From NCBI GenBank assembly GCA_945883335.1, contig CAMCXI010000002.1:62001-126000 (forward strand): a stretch of DNA of 64,000 nucleotides, read 5' to 3'. Each line of letters opens with the position of its first letter. The first letter of the stretch is position 1. The translations under genes and the position numbers were made by a program. Source of the stretch: Candidatus Methylopumilus universalis (GTDB taxonomy: Bacteria > Pseudomonadota > Gammaproteobacteria > Burkholderiales > Methylophilaceae). Under the pieces are notes generated by a model. It ran no database searches. It saw only the letters and a list, made by a program, of their open reading frames with translations, and was not told where the DNA came from. Shown piece by piece: positions 40,185 through 47,350 of this stretch.

Positions 40185-40212
40185 TGGTTCGCTAATGCCC
40201 GTTATCGTCCCT
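40185..40212 (-). repeat. lox-like site 4
   Basis: On the plus strand the site has left arm TGGTTCGCTAA, centre TGCCCG and right arm TTATCGTCCCT. Read on the minus strand its core is CGATAA-N6-TTAGCG, the same variant as site 1. It lies in the gap between the GT4 gene and the acyltransferase. Its orientation is opposite to sites 1-3 and the same as sites 5 and 6. Confidence 0.6.
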
Positions 40213-40242
40213 AAATTAAGTTGGGTCATGTAAAATGATACA

Positions 40243-41289
40243 ATGGGTTATCAAATAAGAATACCAAGAAATAACAACTTCGATCTGCTTAGGTTTTTGT
40301 TTGCGCTCACCGTATTACTTGTCCACGCCCATGCCATCTCTGGACGACCTGAGTTGTCGTTTGTAACTTATCTTTCTTCGGGTTTGGCCGTCAAATCGTT
40401 CTTTGTGATTAGCGGCTTCCTGATTACGATGAGTTACGAACAAACCAACAACATTCGACTTTATTTCTCAAAAAGACTACGACGTATATTGCCCGCCTAT
40501 GTCTTTGTCGTTGTTGTGAGCGCATTGGGACTTGCGCTATTAAGTAATGTGCCGCCGCATGAATACTTCTCTTTATCATGGCTTAAGTACCTAATCTCAA
40601 ACCTCTTGTTTTTAAACTTCTTGCAACCAACCTTGCCGGGTGTTTTTGAAAACAATCCCCTGCCCGCTGTTAATGGTGCGCTCTGGACGCTAAAAATTGA
40701 GGTGATGTTTTATCTTAGCCTGCCAATTATTGTCTGGTTTTTACGCAGGGTGGGAGTGTTTAGGGGAGTTGTCTTCCTATACATCACATCCCTATTGTAT
40801 GTTTATGCCATGGGGGTGATGATTTCATCACACGGAGGAATTTTTGTTGAACTGCAGCGGCAACTTCCTGGGCAGCTAACCTACTTCCTAAGTGGGGCTG
40901 GGCTCTATTACTTTTATGGGGTGTTTGTTAAAAATAAAATTACATTTTTTTGTGTTGCCACATTAGTTTATGCCACCGAGTATTATTTTGTTGTGGAAAT
41001 ACTAAAGCCTTTGGCGCTGGCGGTGATTGTTGTTTATTTGGGATGTGTTGCTAAGAGCGCAGGTAACTTTGGTAAGTATGGCGACATGTCTTATGGGGTC
41101 TACATTTATCACTGCACAGTGATGCAGATTTTTGTGACATTGGGATTGTTTGGTAATTCACCAATGATTATATTAGGCGTAATTATTCTAATTGTATTAG
41201 CACTATCACTTCTAAGTTGGCGCTATATCGAGAAACCATTCTTGGCTAGGTCCTCTCACTACGTAGAAATTAATATAAGTAAAGGTTAG
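40243..41289 (+). CDS. acyltransferase 3 family membrane protein
   Basis: Membrane acyltransferases of this family add acetyl or other acyl groups to sugars of surface polysaccharides. The 348-residue protein has about ten hydrophobic helices. The family opening is NNFDLLRFLFALTVLLVHAHA, with the catalytic histidine in LLVHAHA. SGFLITMSYEQT, YFSKRLRRILPAYVF and the C-terminal WRYIEKPF follow. It is the first gene of the module between sites 4 and 5. Confidence 0.9.
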   Translation: MGYQIRIPRNNNFDLLRFLFALTVLLVHAHAISGRPELSFVTYLSSGLAVKSFFVISGFLITMSYEQTNNIRLYFSKRLRRILPAYVFVVVVSALGLALLSNVPPHEYFSLSWLKYLISNLLFLNFLQPTLPGVFENNPLPAVNGALWTLKIEVMFYLSLPIIVWFLRRVGVFRGVVFLYITSLLYVYAMGVMISSHGGIFVELQRQLPGQLTYFLSGAGLYYFYGVFVKNKITFFCVATLVYATEYYFVVEILKPLALAVIVVYLGCVAKSAGNFGKYGDMSYGVYIYHCTVMQIFVTLGLFGNSPMIILGVIILIVLALSLLSWRYIEKPFLARSSHYVEINISKG

Positions 41290-41465
41290 TAATCATTAAA
41301 ATTATCTTAATGTTATTAGAAGAATTTAATGGGGGAATTACTTCTCGATTTTGACTTTGAGGTCGGATTTTTTTATTAGCAGATGATTTATAAAAGCTAA
41401 TTCTCAAGGAATCTATTTAAAAATAATACTGTATTTATATTAAATTAGAAAAGATTAGTATAGAC

Positions 41466-42713
41466 ATGAAGAAGCAAATTCTAAAATATAACCTGCTCTT
41501 GCTTGTTCAATATGCTATTGGCGCAGTATCGCCCATCATTTTTATGCCAATGATTCTTCATAGGGTTGGCGAAAAAGAATTTGGGGTTTTCTCAGTTCTT
41601 CTGTCATGGTCCATATTGGCGTCATTGATAGTTCTTTATGCCTTTCAATTAACTGGGCCAGTAGCTCTTAGTGAGGCTAAAACCGCAGATGAAGAAAGGT
41701 CTGTTATAAAACAAATTTTATTTGCGAAATGTATACTGTTTTTTTGCTTGCTAATTTTATTGGCAATTTTCTTTTCCTTTTGGGGCGTTGATAGAGTTTC
41801 AAGCGCTTTTATTTTGCTATTGATAATTCCTTTGTCTTCAATTTTTAATAACCCTTGGTTTTTTCAGTACAGAAGTGACTTTAGGACAAATCTCTATATC
41901 AATTTAGCATCTGCTTTAAGTTCCGCCTCTTTAATTATATTTTACCTTTCGAAGTCAGTTGACAATTCTCAAAAGTTTTTGCTACCCCTTATTTTTTCTA
42001 TAAATTATATCGTCCTAGGTTTGGGATCTTTTTATTGCTTAATAAAGAGATTGGAAATTAAAAGTATTCTATTTTTCTTAGTCGATATAAAAGCTAATAT
42101 GGCCCATGCATTTAATATGTTGCCATCAAACTTCGCACTATTTTTTTCCCAAGTAATTGCTGTTTCTTATGCTATTTCTGGACCAATATTTGTTGATTAT
42201 TTTTCTGGCCCAGAAGAGGCCGGTAAATACTCAATTCTTGAAAAGATTGTTGCCCCCATTATTTCCGCAGGACTCCTAACTTTCACAGCTTCATATCCAA
42301 AGTTGGTTGAAGTTTTTCAAGATAAAAGAACATACAGAAATATTATTCTACTTTGTGTTTTTAGCTATCTATCAATAATGGTGTCAATTACAGTTTTCTA
42401 CTTTTTCTTTGAAAATGAAATAAATTTTTTCATTTTTAGAAACTATCAAAATAAGTTTTTATTTCGCGTTTTTTTAGTTACGCTATTTGTTTCATTCCCA
42501 GGAGCTATCTTAACCTCTCATTATGTCCTATCAAACAGGCCTTATAAGATGATTGGATTTAATCTGCTCAGGTTCTTTTTAATTTTATTTACTTCATTAT
42601 TGCTAGTTACAAAACTGGGGTCGGCAGCTTGGGTTATTGGACTAGCACTTTCAAATATACCAGTATTAATATTTTTTGCTGACATGTTGGCTCAACTAAG
42701 AAGGGTGAAGTAG
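41466..42713 (+). CDS. wzx: oligosaccharide flippase (Wzx type)
   Basis: The 415-residue protein has about twelve hydrophobic helices and the Wzx/polysaccharide synthase opening (LVQYAIGAVSPIIFMPMILHRVGEKEFGVFS). It would flip lipid-linked repeat units across the inner membrane. No Wzy polymerase or Wzz chain-length regulator is recognisable in the window. Its AT-rich composition differs from the WbaP-type gene of the same module. The 176-base gap upstream contains no gene. Confidence 0.85.
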   Translation: MKKQILKYNLLLLVQYAIGAVSPIIFMPMILHRVGEKEFGVFSVLLSWSILASLIVLYAFQLTGPVALSEAKTADEERSVIKQILFAKCILFFCLLILLAIFFSFWGVDRVSSAFILLLIIPLSSIFNNPWFFQYRSDFRTNLYINLASALSSASLIIFYLSKSVDNSQKFLLPLIFSINYIVLGLGSFYCLIKRLEIKSILFFLVDIKANMAHAFNMLPSNFALFFSQVIAVSYAISGPIFVDYFSGPEEAGKYSILEKIVAPIISAGLLTFTASYPKLVEVFQDKRTYRNIILLCVFSYLSIMVSITVFYFFFENEINFFIFRNYQNKFLFRVFLVTLFVSFPGAILTSHYVLSNRPYKMIGFNLLRFFLILFTSLLLVTKLGSAAWVIGLALSNIPVLIFFADMLAQLRRVK

Positions 42714-42783
42714 AGATGACCAATGTGAATCTATTTTTTACTGTAAGCCTCAATCAATCTATGCATTATTGTCAATCGAAAAC

Positions 42784-43848
42784 ATGATCATAATCTTTAT
42801 ACCATCATTTATTAATACTGGTCCTGTTAAAGGGGCTATTGCGTTGGCAAATGGATTGTCCGTTTTTGAGGATGTTTGTTTAGTCTCTTTAAAAGGTGGT
42901 TGTCATGATGAAAAGACAATAAATAAAGATGTTAAGGTTATTTCTCTTGCGGGTCATATTTCTTTAATTGAAAAGTTTTTGGCATTCAGAAGGCTTGTTA
43001 ATAAATCCTGTAAAACATCGAAATCTGTTGTTGTTTCCTTTTGCTTTAGTGCCGATTTAATTAGTACTTTTTCATTTTCTGTTGCACACAAGATAAGTAG
43101 TATTAGATCTAATTTAATAATTAATTATCGAATGTCTTACGGACTTATTGGGATGGCACTTGCTTTATTTCATTTCATCATTCTGAGAAGATTTGATCAT
43201 GTGGTTTCCATGACTGATGCAATGTCAAAACAGGTTTATAAGTATTCTTTTCGTAAGTCAAATGTTGTAGGAAACTTCATCGATGAGGCGCGTATCGAAG
43301 TTTTTAGACAGCATTACAGAAAAAGTAATCATATAAATTTGGTTTTTTTAGGTTCATTAACCAAAAGAAAACAACCTGATTTGTTGCTTAAATCACTCAA
43401 GGAATTAATTAATCTAGGACTCGATATCCATCTAAGTTTAATAGGCGATGGTCCATTAATGAAACTTCTTAAACAGATGGTTATCGATCTTAGTATAGAG
43501 TCACATGTTAAATTTTTTGGGCAAATTGATGAGCCTTGTGAAATTCTTGCAAAGGCTGATTTGATGGTTATACCTTCTCTTTCAGAAGGGTTGTCTAGAG
43601 CAGCACTTGAGTCGCTTTATTTAGGTGTTCCAGTTGTATTAAGAAACGTTGATGGGAATGCGGAGTTGATTCATGATTTTAACAACGGAATGCTTTTTAA
43701 TTCAGATGATGAATTGACTGAAGCACTTAGTCGGGCTGCTGCGTGGGCAAAGCTTCGTGATAGTAATAAATGTTTGTTGCCAGATATGTTTAGGCAGGGT
43801 GAAGCAGTAAAGCAATATCTAAAGCTAATAAGAAGCGCTCGTAAATAA
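42784..43848 (+). CDS. family 4 glycosyltransferase
   Basis: The 354-residue GT-B protein has an N-terminal acceptor domain (GPVKGAIALANGL), LVFLGSLTKRKQPDLLLKSL, LSLIGDGPLMKLL, and the GT4 motif IPSLSEGLSRAALESLYLGVPVVLRNVDGN. The ATG at 42784 is preferred; a TTG at 42769 would add five residues. It is AT-rich, on the same strand and close to wzx. The donor is unknown. Confidence 0.87.
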   Translation: MIIIFIPSFINTGPVKGAIALANGLSVFEDVCLVSLKGGCHDEKTINKDVKVISLAGHISLIEKFLAFRRLVNKSCKTSKSVVVSFCFSADLISTFSFSVAHKISSIRSNLIINYRMSYGLIGMALALFHFIILRRFDHVVSMTDAMSKQVYKYSFRKSNVVGNFIDEARIEVFRQHYRKSNHINLVFLGSLTKRKQPDLLLKSLKELINLGLDIHLSLIGDGPLMKLLKQMVIDLSIESHVKFFGQIDEPCEILAKADLMVIPSLSEGLSRAALESLYLGVPVVLRNVDGNAELIHDFNNGMLFNSDDELTEALSRAAAWAKLRDSNKCLLPDMFRQGEAVKQYLKLIRSARK

Positions 43849-43961
43849 GCTTTTGTTATCGATGTATGCTCTGCTGTTTAATAGGGGAGAATTTATATAA
43901 TACTGTAGCGATTCATCCATTATAAAACCATTTCATTTTTTACTCATGCTAAGCATTCTTT

Positions 43962-44894
43962 TTAGATATGTACTATTCTCTCCTGACTAGTCAACTCAAG
44001 TCCGACCGTATTTTCAACATAACGCATTACCGTATCTGCCTTCGACCATCTCCCACGTTGCATGATCGTGGGTAGGCTCGCCCCGGATATTAGTAGATCT
44101 TGTGCAGCACCAACCCGCATAGAGTGACCACTGATATGTTCAACAACCGAAAGGTCGACCCTCGATTTTCTAGCGAGCCGCTTGAATATTCGATTGATCT
44201 GAGACGCGCTTAAGTTCTTGGCAATATTTTGGCCGTGGATGACGCCCCTGAATAGCTTTCCGTTCTCTATTTTTACTGCATCAACCCACCTTAATATAGC
44301 TGCCTGAGCTTCTTTGCTAAGATACAACCAACGACCCAGGCCATCCTGATCTGTCTTACTCCGCCTTAACTTTATCTTGAGCGTCTGGTCTTGATTATTG
44401 ATGACGAGATCTCTCATTAATAGTGATACCAGCTCACCCCGCCTACACATGGTGTCGTATGCGGTGAGGAGAAGGGCGCGGTCCCTGAGACCGATGAGTC
44501 CATCATCTGTGACATTAATCATTTGCCTGAGTAACGCACTATTAATTCCCTCGGCCTGCTGGCAATCTCTTCCTAGGTTTCGGTGCATCCGGCGCATCTC
44601 AATTTTGACATCGGGGTGTGTTGTTGGATCATATAGCTCATTGAGGCGGTGTATGGCTGATATAGAGGCAACCGCGATACGAATGCTGGCTGACCTTAGC
44701 TTGCCTTCATTGAGGTGCTTTATATACCTTGCCACATTAACCCTATCTGATGGCAGTGCATCTAAGTTTTCACAATCACAAAATTTGATAAACTTTTCGA
44801 AGTTGGATTTGTGTGCTCGGATAGTTGATGGGGCATAGGCGCCATCAATCTTAATTATTGTTTCTAAAAGTATTTCTTTTGCAGTATTATTCAT
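43962..44894 (-). CDS. Cre-like tyrosine recombinase
   Basis: The 310-residue site-specific recombinase is closer in pattern to phage P1 Cre than to XerC/D. The catalytic residues are all present: Arg151 (TMCRRGELVSL), Lys180 (RRSKTDQ), His257 and Arg260 (SGHSMRVGAAQDL), Trp283 (RGRWSKAD) and Tyr292 (VMRYVEN). The spacings His-Arg (3), His-Trp (26) and His-Tyr (35) equal those of Cre (289, 292, 315, 324). An N-terminal core-binding domain covers about residues 15-115. No phage or conjugation genes are near. It shares a 47-base divergent promoter region with an HTH gene. It is the obvious candidate to act on the six lox-like sites of this island; that link is inferred. Confidence 0.92.
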   Translation of the reverse strand: MNNTAKEILLETIIKIDGAYAPSTIRAHKSNFEKFIKFCDCENLDALPSDRVNVARYIKHLNEGKLRSASIRIAVASISAIHRLNELYDPTTHPDVKIEMRRMHRNLGRDCQQAEGINSALLRQMINVTDDGLIGLRDRALLLTAYDTMCRRGELVSLLMRDLVINNQDQTLKIKLRRSKTDQDGLGRWLYLSKEAQAAILRWVDAVKIENGKLFRGVIHGQNIAKNLSASQINRIFKRLARKSRVDLSVVEHISGHSMRVGAAQDLLISGASLPTIMQRGRWSKADTVMRYVENTVGLELTSQERIVHI

Positions 44895-44941
44895 TTGTTA
44901 CTCATAAAGAATTTTTAATTAAACTAAAAGTACTATTATAT

Positions 44942-45184
44942 ATGCAAAAAGCACTAATTACAACATCACAGATACGAGCTGCTAGAGCTTTGATAAGATG
45001 GTCGGCAACCGATTTAGCAAGCAAATCTGGAGTAGGGGTATCGACCATAAAGAGACTGGAGGTTATGCATGGGGTGCCAACTATAAATATTTCCACAATG
45101 GTTGCGATACAGGCTTCACTTGAATTAGCAGGTATTGAATTTATTGGCTCACCGGATAATAGTCCTGGCGTAAGGCTTAAGTAA
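44942..45184 (+). CDS. small XRE-type helix-turn-helix protein
   Basis: The 80-residue protein is almost entirely one HTH domain (TSQIRAARALIRWSATDLASKSGVGVSTIKRLE). The ATG at 44942 is preferred over longer readings from 44858, which would run into the recombinase gene. It is divergent from the recombinase, so it may repress it or itself, or act as a directionality or accessory factor. No toxin gene is adjacent. Sequence between it and the WbaP-type gene (45199-45220) faintly resembles a degraded lox-like site. Confidence 0.82.
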   Translation: MQKALITTSQIRAARALIRWSATDLASKSGVGVSTIKRLEVMHGVPTINISTMVAIQASLELAGIEFIGSPDNSPGVRLK

Positions 45185-45239
45185 GCCTGCCGAACAAACC
45201 ATTAAGCGAATAACGATAACTCATATTATTTATCACACG

Positions 45240-46499
45240 ATGCCCTCAAGACTCCATAGAACAAGCTCTATCCTATTCTATCCCTACCTAGCCATCGGGG
45301 TCGCTCTTGCTACTTCTATCCCCCCAATCTTTGCGTTGGGTTTGGAATATTGGTCTGTGACGTCTTGGCAGGACACGACAGCAAACTCAATGGTCGCCGA
45401 TGCCCTGGCCTTCTTTATCTCAGCCTTTGCCCTGCGCCGATTTGAGCGCTTTCCACAAAAGAATTCGCTCGCCTTTATTCTGCCGATCGGGTTGAGCGTA
45501 TTTGGGATGATTGTCACGGCATTGCTAGCACTCCGTTTCAGCTACTCCATCAAGATCATTGGTGTTGGCCTGCTCATGACCTTCGTTATGATGAGTCTCC
45601 AGCACGCACTAAGCATCCGCAACCGTCACCTTAAGCTCGCCGTGGTGCCACTCGGCGAGGCCCTGTCGTTTGATAACAACGACCACTATAGTTTCGTGAG
45701 GATTGCATCACCAACCACGCTCGATGCTACATTTGACGGACTGCTCGCGGATATGCACTCGGATTTGCTTACCCCCGACTGGGAGAGATTTCTTTCCGAC
45801 TGCGCCCTTAAGAGAATACCCGTCTATAACGCGATGCAGTTTAGGGAGTCGTTGACGGGTAAGGTGAACGTTAGGCACCTGGTCGCGAATAACTTCGGCG
45901 ATCTGTCGCCCTCAATTTTTCATCAGAATTTAAAGCGGGTGATTGATGTGCTCTTCTTAGTGACCTTCTCGCCAGTGATTTTGCCCGTCATGATTATTAT
46001 TGCGATCTGGATTAAAGTCGACAGCCTAGGTAATGCTTTCTTCATCCAGCCGCGGATGGGATTTAACGGCAGGTGGTTTGACGTGATAAAGTTTAGGAGC
46101 ATGTATGTCGACCACAATGGCAGCCACTTCACGGAGGAGGGCGAGGACCATCGTATTACCAAGGTGGGTAGGGTTATCCGTAAGTACCGCCTGGACGAGC
46201 TCCCACAGTTCTGGAACGTGCTAAAGGGAGAGATGAGCCTAATTGGGCCAAGACCTGAGTCCGCAGAGCTCGCAAGGTGGTACGACAGAGAGGTGCCATT
46301 CTTCGCCTACCGTCACGTGGTTAGGCCTGGAATCTCTGGCTGGGCACAGGTGATGCAAGGCTACGCCGCGGGGGTGGACGACATGAAGGACAAGCTCGCC
46401 TACGACTTCTACTACATCAAGCACTTCTCGCTCTGGTTGGACCTGCTAATCTGGTACAAGACAATCAGGACGGTTTTAACAGGTTTTGGCTCAAGATAA
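45240..46499 (+). CDS. polyprenyl glycosylphosphotransferase (WbaP/WcaJ type)
   Basis: This enzyme transfers a sugar 1-phosphate to undecaprenyl phosphate, starting each repeat unit at the inner membrane. The 419-residue protein has four N-terminal membrane helices (to about residue 120) and a middle domain. The bacterial sugar transferase domain starts near residue 225: KRVIDVLFLVTFSPV, FDVIKFRSMYVDH, YRLDELPQFWNVLKGEMSLIGPRPE and RPGISGWAQV. It is placed last in the island, just before site 5. Its codon use resembles 33-36 kb rather than the AT-rich flippase gene. The first sugar (glucose, galactose or another) cannot be told. Confidence 0.92.
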   Translation: MPSRLHRTSSILFYPYLAIGVALATSIPPIFALGLEYWSVTSWQDTTANSMVADALAFFISAFALRRFERFPQKNSLAFILPIGLSVFGMIVTALLALRFSYSIKIIGVGLLMTFVMMSLQHALSIRNRHLKLAVVPLGEALSFDNNDHYSFVRIASPTTLDATFDGLLADMHSDLLTPDWERFLSDCALKRIPVYNAMQFRESLTGKVNVRHLVANNFGDLSPSIFHQNLKRVIDVLFLVTFSPVILPVMIIIAIWIKVDSLGNAFFIQPRMGFNGRWFDVIKFRSMYVDHNGSHFTEEGEDHRITKVGRVIRKYRLDELPQFWNVLKGEMSLIGPRPESAELARWYDREVPFFAYRHVVRPGISGWAQVMQGYAAGVDDMKDKLAYDFYYIKHFSLWLDLLIWYKTIRTVLTGFGSR

Positions 46500-46623
46500 C
46501 TTTTTAAATCATGTGCTTATTGATTTAGAATAAAGCTATTTATTAAGATAGTTGTTTTTGATGGTATCAACGCGTAAACGACTGAAATATAATGAAATTA
46601 AGGGCAATGCCCCCGCTAATCAA

Positions 46624-46651
46624 AAGCACGCTAATGCCGCTTAGCAAGCCT
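46624..46651 (-). repeat. lox-like site 5 (right end of island)
   Basis: On the plus strand the site has left arm AAGCACGCTAA, centre TGCCGC and right arm TTAGCAAGCCT. Its island-side flank, 46605-46638, matches that of site 1 in inverted orientation: ATTAGCGTGC, a 10-12 base spacer, then GGGGCATTG. An extra half arm, CCGCTAATC, lies at 46613-46621. It separates the WbaP-type gene from higBA. Confidence 0.62.
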
Positions 46652-46662
46652 CAATTTATCTG

Positions 46663-46690
46663 TTGACGGTTAACGTTTACCGTTATGTAT
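46663..46690 (+). promoter_or_regulatory. higBA promoter with overlapping operator palindrome
   Basis: TTGACG (46663-46668) and TATGTA (46685-46690) are separated by 16 bases. An 18-base palindrome with one mismatched pair, ACGGTTAACGTTTACCGT (46666-46683), fills the space between them, as expected for an autoregulatory operator. Transcription should start near 46697, next to the higB ATG at 46698, so the message may be leaderless. Confidence 0.6.
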
Positions 46691-46697
46691 TTCCATT

Positions 46698-46979
46698 ATG
46701 GCTATTCAATCATTTCGCTGTAATGAAACATGGTCTATCTTCTTAGGCCTTCCTGTTAATCGATTTAATAGCATTAGGTCTGCTGCCGAGCGTAAGCTAC
46801 AGATGCTTGATGATGCCATCGAGCTCAGAGACTTGAGGTCGTCGCCAAGTAATCGCTTGGAGCAGCTTGCTGGAAATCGCTCTGGTCAGCACAGTATCCG
46901 AGTAAATGACCAGTGGCGTGTGTGCTTTGTGTGGGGTTTTAATGGCCCAGAGCAACTTGAGATTGTGGACTACCACTGA
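46698..46979 (+). CDS. higB: HigB-type mRNA interferase toxin
   Basis: HigB toxins of the RelE fold cleave mRNA on the ribosome. The 93-residue protein has ERKLQMLDDAIELRDLRSSPSNRLEQLAG and the C-terminal QHSIRVNDQWRVCFVW and VDYH motifs with the catalytic basic residues. Toxin-first order is normal for higBA. The antitoxin starts 10 bases later. The pair is bracketed by lox-like sites 5 and 6 in the same orientation. Confidence 0.93.
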   Translation: MAIQSFRCNETWSIFLGLPVNRFNSIRSAAERKLQMLDDAIELRDLRSSPSNRLEQLAGNRSGQHSIRVNDQWRVCFVWGFNGPEQLEIVDYH

Positions 46980-46989
46980 GGAGTAATAG

Positions 46990-47295
46990 ATGATTAAAAA
47001 CAATATGAGACCCATCCACCCAGGCGAAATCCTCAGGGAGGAGTACCTAGGACCGCTTGGCATGACTGCTAACGCGTTATCGATGGCACTTCGCGTTCCT
47101 GCTCCGCGCATTAATGACGTGGTGCGCGAGCGTCGTGGGGTGACCACAGACACGGCACTCAGGCTAGCCCGTTTTTTTAATACCACCCCACAGTTCTGGC
47201 TCAATCTTCAAACGAGCTTTGATCTGAAACAGACCGAGTTAGCGGTGGGTGAAAAGATTGTGCATGATATTCGCCCGATGCAGGTGGCTGCGTAA
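46990..47295 (+). CDS. higA: HigA antitoxin
   Basis: HigA binds HigB and represses the operon. The 101-residue XRE-type protein has the family opening RPIHPGEILREEYLGPLGM, the HTH region TANALSMALRVPAPRINDVVRERRG and the end RFFNTTPQFWLNLQ. A GAGG ribosome site precedes the ATG. It is downstream of higB in a two-gene operon and ends 11 bases before site 6. Confidence 0.94.
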   Translation: MIKNNMRPIHPGEILREEYLGPLGMTANALSMALRVPAPRINDVVRERRGVTTDTALRLARFFNTTPQFWLNLQTSFDLKQTELAVGEKIVHDIRPMQVAA

Positions 47296-47306
47296 TTTTT
47301 TGAATC

Positions 47307-47334
47307 GACCACGCTAATACTGGTTAGCGTGGTC
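47307..47334 (-). repeat. lox-like site 6, perfect palindromic arms
   Basis: The site has left arm GACCACGCTAA, centre TACTGG and right arm TTAGCGTGGTC. The two 11-base arms are perfect inverse complements. It lies between higA and the convergent metK, so it could also act as a transcription-stopping hairpin, but it has no adjacent T tract on either strand. With site 5 it encloses higBA in a segment of about 0.68 kb. Confidence 0.6.
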
Positions 47335-47350
47335 ACCCCAAAATTTTAAA

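Noticed and set aside
47307-47334. Site 6 as a plain terminator of higA or metK
   Set aside because: The stem is good but neither strand has the required T run, and its core matches five other sites that are not at gene ends; a secondary role in termination remains possible.
21234-47334. The six sites as integron attC sites or chromosomal dif
   Set aside because: attC sites are longer and have imperfect L and R boxes with GTTRRRY, not seen here; dif is a single site of different sequence (arms with CGCATAA and TTATG).
21234-47334. The six sites as ordinary repressor operators
   Set aside because: Several lie between convergent genes or far from starts (sites 3 and 6), and their arms extend beyond the core with pairwise similarity; not fully excluded for the HTH protein at 44942.
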